Origin: Pinguiococcus pyrenoidosus
Taxonomy: Eukaryota; Sar; Pinguiophyceae; Pinguiochrysidales; Pinguiochrysidaceae
Direction of reading: 5' to 3'
Length of the DNA stretch: 64,000 nt
NCBI GenBank assembly: GCA_019677205.1
Contig: JAAMXY010000290.1
Span: forward strand, 24,855 to 88,854
The notes beneath the pieces are model-generated. The model was not told the DNA's origin, ran no database searches, and saw only the letters and a list, made by a program, of their open reading frames with translations. Position 1 is the first letter of the stretch; each line of letters begins with the position of its first letter. The position numbers and the translations under genes are program-made. Shown here one piece after another: positions 23,449-34,493 of this stretch.

Positions 23449-24323
23449 CTACGCCTTCCGAAGGTTATTGCCTCTCCGGCTCCAGCGCTTTGCTGCTGCT
23501 TTGCCGCCGATGCCGCCCGAGGACGCGCTTGCAGATTTCCAGCGCCTGCGCCATTGTCGCTTGTCAGTAGACTTGAGGCTGACCCAGCCTTCGGCGCCGC
23601 GTCTGCGTTCCTTACCGGTATCCTGAAGCCTTCCACGAAGTCGACGAAGGCAAGACAGCGTGCGGTGTCACCTACAGAGAGTCGTGCCAACGAAAAAGGG
23701 ATCAAATTCCTGCATCAAATAGACGAAAAACCAAAACAGAAGCAAAACTGCTTGCGATGGGAGGAACCGATGAATTGGCGGCATACCATCGAACAGGATG
23801 GCCTGCAGAGGCTCCTGCGGCGCTAGGGTGAGGTGCACTCTTGAGGTTGGCGGCGGCGACCTTGTCCCATTGCCGTCATTGTCCGCATCCAACTCATCGG
23901 CAAGCTGCTGCGTCACACCCCTCCGATTCTGACAAGGCACGGGCTCGGTCAGTCTTCCTGGGCACGGGGAGCAGCCGGGTCCCGACGTCGTACCTCGGTT
24001 ATTGCGAGATGGATCACGTCCGGATCGACCGAAGAGTCGTCGCTTTGCGCACGGGAGTGGGTGCGCACATACTGCATCTGGCCGACGGAAACGCGGTGCA
24101 GCTGCGCCTCGCTTGGATGCGTAGAGTTCAGGCCGGCTCGCAACGCTTCGAATGCGCCTTCAGCCTTGTCGGCGTCGTCCCCTTTCCACTCCTGCCCCGT
24201 AATCCATCGATACGCATCCCTGTCAAGGCCGCTCAACGTGTCCAGGAACTCCGTGACCGCACTGGTGAACGCAGGAGTTGAGTTCCGGAAAAGGAAAAGC
24301 TTGTGATCAGTGCTTCGGTCCAT
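23449..24323 (-). CDS. Putative small single-pass membrane protein, unknown
   Basis: Exons 23994-24323 and 23673-23928 or so join in phase 0 (donor GTACGA, acceptor TTGTCAG). The frame then either stops at 23668 (196 aa) or continues by a donor GTGACA into 23449-23545, which adds a basic tail (CRRWKSAS..RRGNNLRKA). The first half is helical (FTSAVTEFLDTLSGLD, FEALRAGL). A hydrophobic helix AVLLLFWFFVYLM sits near the C-terminus, followed by QEFDPFFVG, so it may be tail-anchored. No family is recognised. Its ATG lies only 27 nt after the RIC1 stop. This is very tight for two independent genes and raises the option that it is a 3' extension of RIC1 through a 42-nt intron (phase would agree). 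Existence is moderately supported; ends are uncertain. Confidence 0.4.
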
Positions 24324-24350
24324 CGGGGCCGTACAAAGAGTCGTTCGCTC

Positions 24351-27300
24351 TTACCTCTCGCTCATCCCCTCGAGCAGCTGCCTCAACGCTGCCTTGGATT
24401 TCGCCACGTTCATGGCTGCGCAGACCGCTGCACAGGAGGTGAAACCACAGGCGACGGCAATGTTGAAGAGATTCAGCAGGAAATCCTGCGCCCACTTGGG
24501 CTGCATGCTGTGAAAGGACTTCGGCCTCGACGACGCCGGCGCGCTCGCAACCCGCGGACTGGAACCGACCAGGAACCCGTCTTGCTCGGCGTACGGCATG
24601 TGCGCGGCATGATCTAGCAAGATGCTGCTGAAAATCTCGGAAAAGGAGCTCCAGCGGCTGCCGCCCTGGCCGCCGCCGCCGCCGCCGCCGTGTCCGTCTC
24701 CATCCTCTCCCATTTCGCTTTCCAGGGTCGGATACAGATCGGCCTGAACCTCCGGGGAATTCTGCAGCAGCATGCAAAGGATGACGGCTTCCACAAATCT
24801 ATGTCCCAGCAGGGCATTGCGAATGTAGGTCGCCAAGACCTGCGCGGCGGTGTAGCCTGCCTGTAGGGCCACAGTGGCGTAGGGCTGCCAAATGTGCTCC
24901 AGCTTCTCTGCAGAGAGACTGTCCTTCAGGACCGGCCTCGGAGGGGTGAGCACGAAGCTCTCGATCTCGCTGATACTTCCGATCCGCGCCAAGGACAAGT
25001 GGCTGTCCGAGCGCAAAGCGCTGCCGAGCGTCGCTATGGAACTCTCGCCGTCGCTCTCTCCACAAACGGAGGCCGATTGGCGATGAGGAGATCTTGGCGA
25101 CCTTGGTGTCCTTGGCGACCCTGGCGTTCTTGGCGACCTCGAGCGCGACACGCTTTCCGAGGAAGCCTTCTTGGTCCCGTCGCGAGGCGTCCTGTCCTCC
25201 TCCTCTTCTGGGCCCCGTCCATCTTGCCTCTTGGAGCCCATGTCGCCACTGTTTCCGGTTTCGCTGCTGACGCGATCCTCCGCGTCCGTTTCCGCGTCTG
25301 GTTCTGGCTTTGCCGGGGCCAGGAGCGAGCTGAAGGCCCACATCACAGCATTGGTCACGGCGAAGGTGGCCTCCTGGGAGGCGCGCAACTGGGACAGCTT
25401 CCGGCGCCTTCGGCTCGCTCCACGCTGCTGCGAGAGCGATCCTCGCCTCCGGGTCTGCGCTGGAGGCTCCCGATCGCTTGCAAAGATCAGATTTGGGTTG
25501 GGAAACGGATTCGGGTCCAAACCGGAGAGCGGCCGGGGCCTTGTCGTCTTGAGCAGGCCCAGCACTTTCTCTCCAAGCTTCTCCACGTCTTCGGCGCACT
25601 TCAACAGGCGCCCTTCTGCATGCAGTGCCTCCTCGCGCTTCCTGGCAAAGGTCCAGAGCTGCGGCAAGAGCAGTGCGCGCTCTTCCGCACTGCCTCGCAT
25701 GAGGCACTCCCACATGAGGCGCAGAGAGCAGACGTGCGCGAGGCTGAGCATCCACTCGTGCGAGCCGCCACCCTTGCCCTCACCCATGTTGTACCCGTCG
25801 GATCCCCAGCTTTCCCCGCCGACGAGGGGCAGAAAGAGGCTTGCTGTCTGTACCCGGCCGCTCCGGAGGCAGCCGTCCAGCATCATGAAGGGACTCTCGT
25901 TGGAGCCATCCGGAAGGGGAAACAAGCACGCCAAGGGCGACGGCTCCAACTGCCGCGCCGTGTGCACCACCACTTCGGGGAATCGCCGCGGAAACCTCCG
26001 CAGCAGCAGGATGACCTCGACCAAGAGAAACTCGTGGAGGGCCCATTCTCCGCTCGTGGTGTCCATCACTCCACTTTCTGAAGCGCGCTCCACCCGGACG
26101 ACCCGACTTGCCGTGCTGCAGACCTCGGCGTCTTGGACTTTTCTCAGCGGAGCAAGTCGCTCGAGGATCTGTCGCAGCAGCAGCGAGATGCTCTGCTGCA
26201 GCGCTTCCATCGTAATCGAGTCGCCGCAGCTCACGAGCGCATCGACGAACGCGTGAGCAAGCGGCCGCAGGCTCAGCTTCGTCCCGTTCGACGGCTCCAC
26301 ACTGAGGGCATTCCCGTTGTCCGGCAGCGGAATCACTGCCGTCAGCAGCACCTGCAGAACCTGGTGCAGGAGGGGTATCCGCTCCAGGACGACCTCCCAT
26401 GAACGGACGCCGAGCCGCTGCCTCGCACAGTTGAGGACCCAACCTCTGTTGTCAATCCCCAACGCCAGCATCCTTCTTCTTGCAACGGCTGCGGGAGCGG
26501 AACCGGGCTTCGTCTCGCCCGCTTCCTTCATCGGCTCCTCCTTGCTTGTCGCCTCTCCCGCGGCTTCGACCTTGGCCTTTCGGACGAATCGGCGCTTGCC
26601 ATCTTGCTGTGGATTGGCCCAGAAGATCTGATTGCCTAGGGCTGGGCAGTGCAGGCCGACGCCCATGCTGATGTCATGATCGCCCCGAACCACCAGCAAG
26701 GCCGGGTTCAGGGGAGCGGGAAGAGGATACGGATTCATCTCCGCATCCATGAAGGCCCCCCCGGGCGACAAGTTCAGATTCAGGTTCATCACGAACGCCA
26801 CCTTGCAGAGAGTCAGGCTCTGCGCCGCGCTGGGCTCGAGCGCCTTCTTCACCCTCCGCGGGGAAGCGTTGGTGCAGGCGCGGATCGGCACGGATATCTT
26901 CCACAGGCCCTGCCCCCTCAAGCCCGTCGCAAAGACACTCAGCGAAGGACCTCCAGCGTCGTCCATGCGCGTCCCCAGAGCCGCCTGCACCGCCTCCGGA
27001 AGCGTCGTCTCGTGATACAGGTGAAGCGTCTGGATCGGGTTCTGTACCAGAGTATCATCAGAGCTACCTCCAAACGAGCCATGCAGCTTCGCATCCTCGA
27101 GCTTCGAGCGGGCCCGCTCGCGACGGCTGTTCGAGAACTGGTGGCGAGGAACCAGGAGCAGAGGCAGGGCCACCGTCTGCCCCAGGTACAACACGGTCAC
27201 GGTAATCTTCTTCACCTTCGACTTCTGCGACGGATCATTTGCTCTCGCCATGCGCGCCTTCTGCACGGCCGCAGCTGTATTCATGTCCGAATCCACGCTG

Positions 27301-29689
27301 GCCACGCTCTCGGTATCGGAAGCAAACCGACTCGCAAACGGTGCAGGTTCAACCAAAACAACGATGACCATCGACCTAGGCGCGGAGCGAATCCGTTAGG
27401 TATCCTCTTTCGCATCGAGTTCAGCACAAGTTGATATCTATACCTTCTGGAGGCAACGAGCAACAGCAGGGCCTCCTCGCCGAGAGGCGTCTTGAAGGGC
27501 ACCGCGTCGATGAAGGCAACATCGTAGCTCTCGTCGCCAGCTGGCCGCTGCCACAGAGACACGGTCTCGGCGGGTCGGCGCTGAAAGTCAAGGTCATTGG
27601 CGTGGAAGACGACTAGTTCCAAGGGCGGTCGAAGCTTCGTTGACCGATCTGGCCCTTTCCAGCTCGGCAGGCTCGATGCACTGGCGGCGAGGATGGGGTC
27701 GCGGGCTTGGTGGGGATCGTTCACCACGCAGACGTACTCGGCCTTCCGAGTGCACCAGATCTTTATTGCGGCAGCATAGACGCTGCTCTCCTGTCGAACG
27801 CTCCCGAACATGCGCCACTTCTTGGTCAGGCTATGGTACAAAGAGAAGCCGGCGCGCCCCGCCACGGCCACGTGCTCGGCGCCCCTGGTCGTCCCGCGGA
27901 AGGTGCGCTGGTGCTGATCGCCATGGTCCTTTGGGATGCACTCCAGCTTTTCCCCTTGCCCGGCGCAGGCAGTGGCGATTCGCAGAGGCCCATTCGCCTG
28001 AAGGTATGCCTCGGGGGGAATGAGGGGCCTCCAGACGCGCATCTGCGGATTGGTTTGCTCCGATCCACAGATGTGAACCACGGCGTTGCCCACGAGCAGC
28101 GGAGCTGAAGAGGCCCAGCGGAAAGAAGGTATCTGGACCATAGGGAAGGTCACCACGAAGATCTCGCGCTTCGGCCGGACCGTGACGATGGACTTGGTCT
28201 GCAGCTCCCCCATGTCCGCGCGGATCTTCTCGTCCTCCCAGTAGCTGTCGTCCAACCCTTGAATCAGGCAGACGTTCTGCTGCGGATGTTCGGCAGATCT
28301 GTAGACGGACTCCAGCTGGACAAGCAGGCTGCGATTCCCCTCGTCGATTCCCACCGAGAGGATTCGCAGGCGCCGCCCCGAGCTATTTCCTTTGGCCTTC
28401 GGATCCGGTGCATAGGGAGGGCCCAAGGCATCTTGGATGCTCCCTCGCAGATCCTCGCTCCACATCACCGCGCCGGACTGCAGCTCGCACAGCGCCGTGT
28501 GATCGCCGTCGGTGCATAGGACGAGGTTGTTGGGCAGCACGGGCCCGCCACCGAGGACGGAGATCGAAGCGATGCTCTTGAACTGCGGCCCAATCGCCAG
28601 CTGCCTCGCAGGAAGCAGCCTCAGCGCCCCGCACAGGCAAGCCTCGAAGCCGGGCTCCACCACGCGAATCGGCAGCGCTGCTGCTGCGCCCACCGTGACG
28701 CCTGAGCGCTGCACCGAGAAGACATACACATATCCGTCGAGGCATCCCAGCGCGAGCGTATCCTGGCCGTCGAGTCCTTTGCCGACATCCTCGACGCCGC
28801 CCACGGCGATCGCCGTGACCTGGCGGCGCTCGTGGGCCTCTGGATACACCAGTGTGAAGATGAGCTGCTCGTCGGAATGCGAGTTGGGCGCATGCCACTG
28901 CATGAGGCCCACGCGTCCGTCCTGCCGCCTCGCCGCCATGCCCCCGCACGCTTTGAGCTCGACCAGCTCCATGATCATCTCCATGACCGACGCCCCCTGC
29001 GCCGAGCCCTCCCCTCCGATCCTCGGAGACTTCACCCCCGCGTCGGCCTCGAGCCACAGGACCGCCGAGGCCCCTTCGACGCCTCCGTCCCAGTTGAGCT
29101 CGAAGAGGTTCCCGCTGGTGGTGCTGAAGACGATCGTCGCTTCCTCCACCGTCTCGCGCTTCTGCGACTTGGTGATCCGGCGGCTGCAGGCGCAGAGAAT
29201 CACAGCGTCCTCGCGCCTCGTGATGGACGAGCAGGTGATGTCCAGGCTCTTCCATCCCGTCTCGTGAGCAGCGCTGCCGGAGCCCATGCCCAGCGGCAGA
29301 GCCGCCGCCTTCGAGTTGCGATCCGCCGCCGTGTAGATACTGCTAGCCCTCTTGTCGTCCTCCGCCAGGTGGTAGATGGCCAGCACGCCCCGGGCGCTCA
29401 GGAAGCACAGTCTCGAGCCGCTCTCATGCCAGAGAAGCCGCTCGACGGTCACCAAGGCCTCTTCATCCTCGGCCTCCGACACCTCTTCCGACTCGGACGC
29501 TACGCAGCTCCCCAACAGGCAGATGTCGCCGCCTCGGACGCTCCAGACCTGCAGAATGGCGCCAGAGCTGGTGGCCCACAGCGGGTCTCCATGCGGACTC
29601 GTGCCGAATGCCACCGCGCCGCCCCCGCGCGGCGCGCGTCGGTCCGACAGCGCCGCGTGCCAGACGCGAGGCGCTCCGTGCAGAAGCAT
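24351..29689 (-). CDS. RIC1: RIC1, Ric1-Rgp1 Rab6/Ypt6 GEF subunit
   Basis: Two large exons, 27444-29689 and 24351-27375, joined in phase 2 across a 68-nt intron (donor GTATAG, acceptor CCTAG); 1756 aa, longer than human RIC1 (about 1420). The N-terminal half is a WD40-like propeller pair (WATSSGAILQVWSV, VERLLWHESGSRLCFLS, LGCLDGYVYVF). The central VAGRAGFSLYHSLTKKWRMFG and the C-terminal helical RIC1 region (FPRRFPEVVVHTARQLEP, LDGCLRSGRVQTASLFLPL) identify the family. RIC1 with RGP1 activates Rab6/Ypt6 at the Golgi for endosome-to-Golgi transport. Extra length comes from low-complexity inserts, including a Ser/Arg/Pro stretch (SPRTPGSPRTPRSPRSP) and a Gly/Gln run. The start at 29689 lies 214 bp from COX16, a shared promoter. 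Confidence 0.88.
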
Positions 29690-29903
29690 CTCAGCGAAGG
29701 AGGGCGTCTGGAGGGCCCAGAAGCGCCATGAGCCTCCGCACCGTGGCGCGGAACCACCGCGAACACTGCTCGCAAGATGCTAACGGCGATGCTAGATTTG
29801 AATTATTCTTATCCGGAGAGTGAGCTATATAAAATTAAAACTATAACCTGATGGAAAAATTATAGGTACGAAACGGTTATTGGAGGGTTTGATTGCGGCG
29901 ACA
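29690..29903. promoter_or_regulatory. Compact bidirectional promoter RIC1/COX16
   Basis: 214 bp separate two divergent start codons. It includes an AT-rich patch around 29790-29875, unusual in this GC-rich window, that may hold the transcription start elements. Boundaries are inferred from the gene starts only. Confidence 0.45.
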
Positions 29904-30305
29904 ATGGCGTTCGGAAGCGGACGCACAGTAGAGCAAAGAGTGGACTGCAAGATCAGAAAGAGTCACGTGGCCACAAAGATGCCTCAGATGCGCCGCCAGT
30001 CCGGCATCTTCTTGCGCTACGGCTTGCCCTTCATGCTCTTCTGCGCGGGCGGAATGTACCTTCTCACGGGCTTCGTCGCCGGTCAGAAGGAGCACGCCGA
30101 CCGCATGGTACGCGGGTTGAACTTTGGCGCTGGGACTGTACGGAGAGCGGAAAGCTGACTTGTGCAACGCCACACATAACAGATCAAGAAGCAGAGCAGA
30201 CGCGAATTCAGCTTGGAAGAGGAGTACCAAGTTGCGATGAAGAAGCTGAAGGGCATCGATGAGTACGAGAACAAGCCCATTCCACGGCTGCCTGGGGAGG
30301 ACTAG
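29904..30305 (+). CDS. COX16: COX16, cytochrome c oxidase assembly factor
   Basis: Exons 29904-30107 and 30183-30305 (intron 75 nt, phase 0), 108 aa. One membrane helix in FLRYGLPFMLFCAGGMYLLTG matches the COX16 pattern of a Tyr-Gly-x-Pro turn into the helix. The C-terminal SLEEEYQVAMKKLKGIDEYE then NKPIPRLPGED matches the plant form (SLEEEL..INxYEYKKIPK). COX16 sits in the mitochondrial inner membrane and acts in COX2 maturation. Upstream in-frame Met at 29880 and downstream Met at 29979 are alternatives; 29904 gives a length similar to human (106 aa), whereas 29979 gives 83 aa. It is too small to be found without the second exon. Confidence 0.82.
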
Positions 30306-30803
30306 CGCCACGCTTTGTGCAAGAGAGACCTCGGTCTGACCGGTGGACTGTTCAGTGGAGGATGCGCGCAGGACGACTTGGCGACATCGGCCGTGGGCGC
30401 TCCGACGTTGGATGGTGGACGGTGGATGGTGGATGGATAGATCGGCGGATGGTGGATGGATAGATCGGCGGAGACCGGACCTCTCCATTGCAGGCCCCAG
30501 CCCCGCTGCGTTGCACAAAGCATTTGAGACCTCAAGGTGCAGACGCTCGGGCGCCAGTGAGCGATTTGTGTTGCTAGCGCACAGGGAGAGAGAAGCGGAA
30601 GGACGGCAAGCGTCTGAAGCACCGGCGGAGACTTGGAACGAGTGGCCGACCGGCAGAGCAGGACCGCCCGCGTCTCGGGCAATGCTTCGCCGACGGCGCC
30701 TCCCAGATTGCTTCTCAGATGCAAGACCAAAAAGGATAGACGACGAAGAGGAAGCAGTCCATTGCTAATCCATGGCTTGAAAGCGTCGCTGTGCGCAGTC
30801 AGA
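30306..30803. other. Intergenic, convergent 3' ends
   Basis: About 500 bp between COX16 and EDC4 stops with no supported exon. It includes the 23-bp tandem repeat at 30424-30469. Confidence 0.6.
30424..30469. repeat. 23-bp tandem repeat, two exact copies
   Basis: Two exact adjacent copies (30424-30446 and 30447-30469) of a purine-rich unit beginning GGATGGTGGATGGATAG and ending ATCGGC, preceded by partial GGATGGTGGAC units. Confidence 0.85.
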
Positions 30804-33800
30804 CTACGCCCCGCCGTTCACGCTTTGTAGGCAGAGACAGAGGTCTGCTGCGCGTCGCTGCACTTCCTCACTCAGTGACTTGTTCTGCCAGCTCGCCCAC
30901 ATGGTCTTCCTGATCGAAGCCAAGATCTCCGGCGCCTGCTCGCGAACGTCTTCGTCATTGCTTTGGAAGCTCTGCACGAGGACTCGGAGACAGGGAATGA
31001 TCAGCGTCACAACGTCGTTCGCAGAGATACCTCCAGGGGAAGAAGCAGCTTCCCCGGAAGTACCGTCCTTGAACGCCACCAGCAGCTGCTGCAGCAGGCA
31101 CAGCTGGGTCACCGGGCGTAGATGATTGGGCGATGCCAGTCTGCCATTAAACTCCGGTGGCGCAGCAAGCGTTCCAAGACCGCGAACGCCAGGTAGCTAC
31201 AGCGAAGAGAGAACGACGCTCAGGAGGCCCGATCTTGACGCTTAAGGTTCACCTCCGTCCAGGAAGGGGTCGCTTTCTTGCGCGCACGCACATACCTTGA
31301 GGGTGAGCATCAGCAGACGTATGTTGGAGGCCTGCAGGGCCAGCGTCAGGGCTCCGTCGAAGTCTTCCCCTTGCGCTACCATGGCGATCTCCTGCAGCAG
31401 CTCCCTCGCAGTCTGCCTTTTCGACTTCTTGGGCTTCGGATCGCTTGGCTGCTGCGGCGGCCGCGCTCCTTCGCCATTGCTCAGCGCAAGGGAGGTGCCT
31501 TTATAGCGCTCGAGATCCCTCCGGAGCTCGTTGACCTCGTGCACCAGGGAACTGAGGTCGGGCGCAGCTGCGTCACGGATCTCCGCCAGGCCGCGGACCA
31601 AGGTGGCATTCATCTGCGAAGAGCAACCAGCGAACCGCAAACGGATTAGGCACCGCCTCATCAGGACAGAGCCTCCATGATGGACTAGGAGGGGAGCTTA
31701 CCTGCTCGATGACGGCTTTCCCAACGGCGTTCCCAATCGCGTTGCCCATTGGAATCGCGATGGCGCCGAGGGCATCGGGTGTAGGCTTGCCCCGATCTGG
31801 CAACTCCGAAGGAGGCGTCCTGTCCCGAACGACCTGCTGAACGCGCGACATCTGCGCTGCCGTCGCGCGTTCGACGCTCGCCTCAATTGCAGGGAGGAGC
31901 TANNNNNNNNNNNNNNNNNNNNNNNNNNNNNNNNNNNNNNAAAGCTTCGAGTCCTAGGCCGCTGACGGAAGCATCTGGGCGAACCTGGCGTATGGCCATT
32001 GCCACCTCGGACTGCACAATGCCGCGAATCTTCCGCTGCAGCTCCGGCTCAGGCGCCTCTCGAGGCGTTTCTCGAGGCGGTTCTCCAAGCGGTCCTCCTG
32101 GTACGCCACTCGGCCTAGCGTCGTCAGCTGCCGAGCGGAGTGCTTCTTCCCCGGTCTCCTCTGCACAGGCGCCCGTCGCTGTCGTCTCCGGCTCGGCAGC
32201 CGGAAGATCCGAGACTGTATCTCCGCCATCCGCTCCAGCGGTGTCGATGTCCATGACATCCTCCAGGTCAGCGGCCTTGACGACGGCCACTTGGCCAGAC
32301 GGAGCATGCGAGCCTTCGGCAGGCCTTTCGGTGAGGAGGGAAGAGCCGCATAACATTAGCACAAACGTGTCTCCAAGGAGAGAAGAAAGCATACACGCGG
32401 CCGACGATACCCCTGGCTTTCGCCTGCCGCATTCGATACGTCCCCGTTGTCCGCCTTGCCGGTCGCGTCGGAAGAGACAGCTGGCTCCTCGCTAGGGGAG
32501 GCGCCGCTCTGCGCAGGCTGGGAATGCTGCGCGGTCTTGTTGGGCCGATCCTCATAGCATTCCTCGAGGGGCACCGAGCACTGCTGGACCCTGGATGCAG
32601 TGTTGAAGGGACGATGATCCCCGCGCTTCCTTCACTTCAGCCAGGCGCTGCCTTGCGTCGGTCACGTACCTCGTGGTCTGAAAGCAAGTCATGTGAAGGG
32701 CGGGATCCTCTCCGTCTTCGCGGATCTCGCCGACGAAGCTCTGCACGGGGTAGCGCAGGGGCATATGGACAGCACAGTGCATCTTGACGTCGCCGTCGAG
32801 GTGAATGACGCAAACCAGAGGGCTTCTCGTGTTCGCAAGAGGCGGCCCGTCCGCAACGAGGATGAAGGCGCTTCTGGACCCATCCGGCGCGCCTGCGACA
32901 CCAACAACACGATCTCGCGCGGTGCTTTCCCGCCCATCGTCCGAGCCTTCCGCATCTTCATCTTGGAACTTGACCCGTTGGTATGCCTCGATTCTCGCTT
33001 CTATGGTGAGGAGGGAGGAAGCAGTCTCGGTTAGCGAGTCGGATCAACCCCTGGCTTGCTGAGCGCCCGACCTGTCCCTTCGCCGACGACGTTCCACAGC
33101 GACAACTCCGAGTTCCCTCCTCGCCCGATCAGCAGTGCGGATCCGAGCTCGCTTCCGGTGCGAATCTCGTTCAGGGAATCAATGGGTAGCGGCGCCCCGT
33201 CAAAGGGCTGCAGATTCGCACATGCGTTCAAGGTGCAGCCATCGATGGCGTAGAGCTGCAACGAGCTGCCAAACGCCACGGCCAAGAATCGCGTGCCGAG
33301 GAAGGCGATGTCGCTAATCTTCTCGGAGACCGGCGTCCAGCTCCTGTTTGCGCCACCTTCCACCGATATGTCGATCATTGTGACCGTCGAGCCGGCCGCG
33401 ACGGCAAGGCGACTCGGGTTCTCCGTCTCCTCCGGCAGCCACTCGTGCAGATGCGCGCCCAGGTCTAAGCAACACTGGAGCTCGGAGAGCAGGAGGTCGT
33501 CCTGCGCTTGCTCCGTGAGACAGGCATGCACCAGCAGCAGCGCGCTCTCCAGCCACAGCGTACCTCCTCGGGGGTAGTGATGTCCCACACCGCTAGCTTT
33601 CCGTCGGCACCGATGGCGCTCACGCGATCCCGCGGGCCATCTACGCCTACCACGCGGCACAAGGGGGACTTCACATCGTGGGGCTGATCCTTCACCAGTC
33701 CTTGCAGCTGAGTATTCTGGGCCGTGTTGCGATTGATCGCACGAATGCGGCCTTTGCGCACTGCATAGCAAATATAGTCGCCGGAGACGGCAATAAGACT

Positions 33801-33845
33801 GCCATCGAACGGGCCGAAGTCGCCCTGCGCCAGAAAAAGACAACC

Positions 33846-33884
<39 letters not shown>

Positions 33885-34007
33885 CAACCATGAAAAGCGA
33901 AGGTCAGTCAAGCGCTCCCTTGAGAAAGGGGAGCCAGTGGCCACATCCACGAACTGGAAAGGGAGCGACGATATCTTCTCGCACTCTTTGCGTCTCTCGC
34001 ACTCTCA

Positions 34008-34045
<38 letters not shown>

Positions 34046-34100
34046 TTACTTCTCTCTATTTCTCTCTCTCTCTCTCTTCGTCTATCTCTCTCATTATCTT

Positions 34101-34139
<39 letters not shown>

Positions 34140-34493
34140 CAAGATCCTAGGCCGCAAACTGGTGCGCCATATTGGTGGCGAACAAGAGTAGAACCCTCAA
34201 GCGAGCGCCGTTTGCGACGTCCGAAGGGAGCGAAGCGACTGGAATGACCGTGCGGGCGGGTCCGCACCCCTCTGTTTCTTCCCGGTACGCGCCTGGCGCC
34301 TCACCTTGTAAATAGTAACTGGATTAGTGGCCGGCTGCGGCAGGGAAGCGCTCTGCTCCAAAGGAGCAGCAATAATATCCTCGGCGCCCGTGTTGAGGTG
34401 GACCCCGGAAAAAGGCGGTCGTTGCGCCTCCTCCTCCGCCGCTCCTGCGGTCGGGTCCTTTCGCATGCGTGCAAAGAAGTTGCTGAAATCCAT
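30804..34493 (-). CDS. EDC4: EDC4/VARICOSE (Ge-1) mRNA-decapping scaffold
   Basis: Eight exon blocks: 34305-34493, 33564-33824, 33072-33501, 32670-33000, 32411-32590, 31702-32324 (with N gap), 31296-31613 and 30804-31196; about 900 aa. Phases agree except across the gap. The N-terminal WD40 domain has [28 protein letters not shown] and [11 protein letters not shown], as in plant VARICOSE. The blade ending in [20 protein letters not shown] is diagnostic. Then comes an acidic, Pro/Glu-rich linker. The C-terminal helical region has [37 protein letters not shown] and [13 protein letters not shown], matching the Ge-1 oligomerisation domain. EDC4 bridges DCP2 and DCP1 in P-bodies. Intron 1 (480 nt) carries the (GA)n, (CT)n and (TCTA)n arrays. 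The N-run (31903-31940) breaks the frame. Confidence 0.86.
31903..31940. other. Assembly gap (38 N) inside EDC4
   Basis: 38 undetermined bases between coding sequence on both sides. The frame before and after the gap differs by one base, so the run is probably an estimated size or hides an intron. Confidence 0.95.
33847..34140. repeat. Compound microsatellite in EDC4 intron 1
   Basis: A (GA)n array at about 33850-33881, a long (CT)n-rich array at about 34005-34090, then (TCTA)n from about 34098 to 34138. All sit between exons 1 and 2 of EDC4. On the transcribed strand the order is (TAGA)n, (GA)n, (TC)n. Confidence 0.9.

Noticed and set aside
24894-26256. Long plus-strand open frames opposite RIC1 (395 and 361 codons)
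   Set aside because: They are antisense shadows of a GC-rich coding strand; their sequence is Arg/Ala/Pro-rich without family pattern, while the minus strand reads clearly as RIC1.
32689-32961. Minus-strand frame beginning [11 protein letters not shown] inside EDC4
   Set aside because: It is the wrong frame of exon 4; the correct frame gives the EDC4 blade ending [10 protein letters not shown].
33847-34191. Open frames through the (CT)n and (TCTA)n arrays
   Set aside because: Low-complexity translation of a microsatellite inside an intron.
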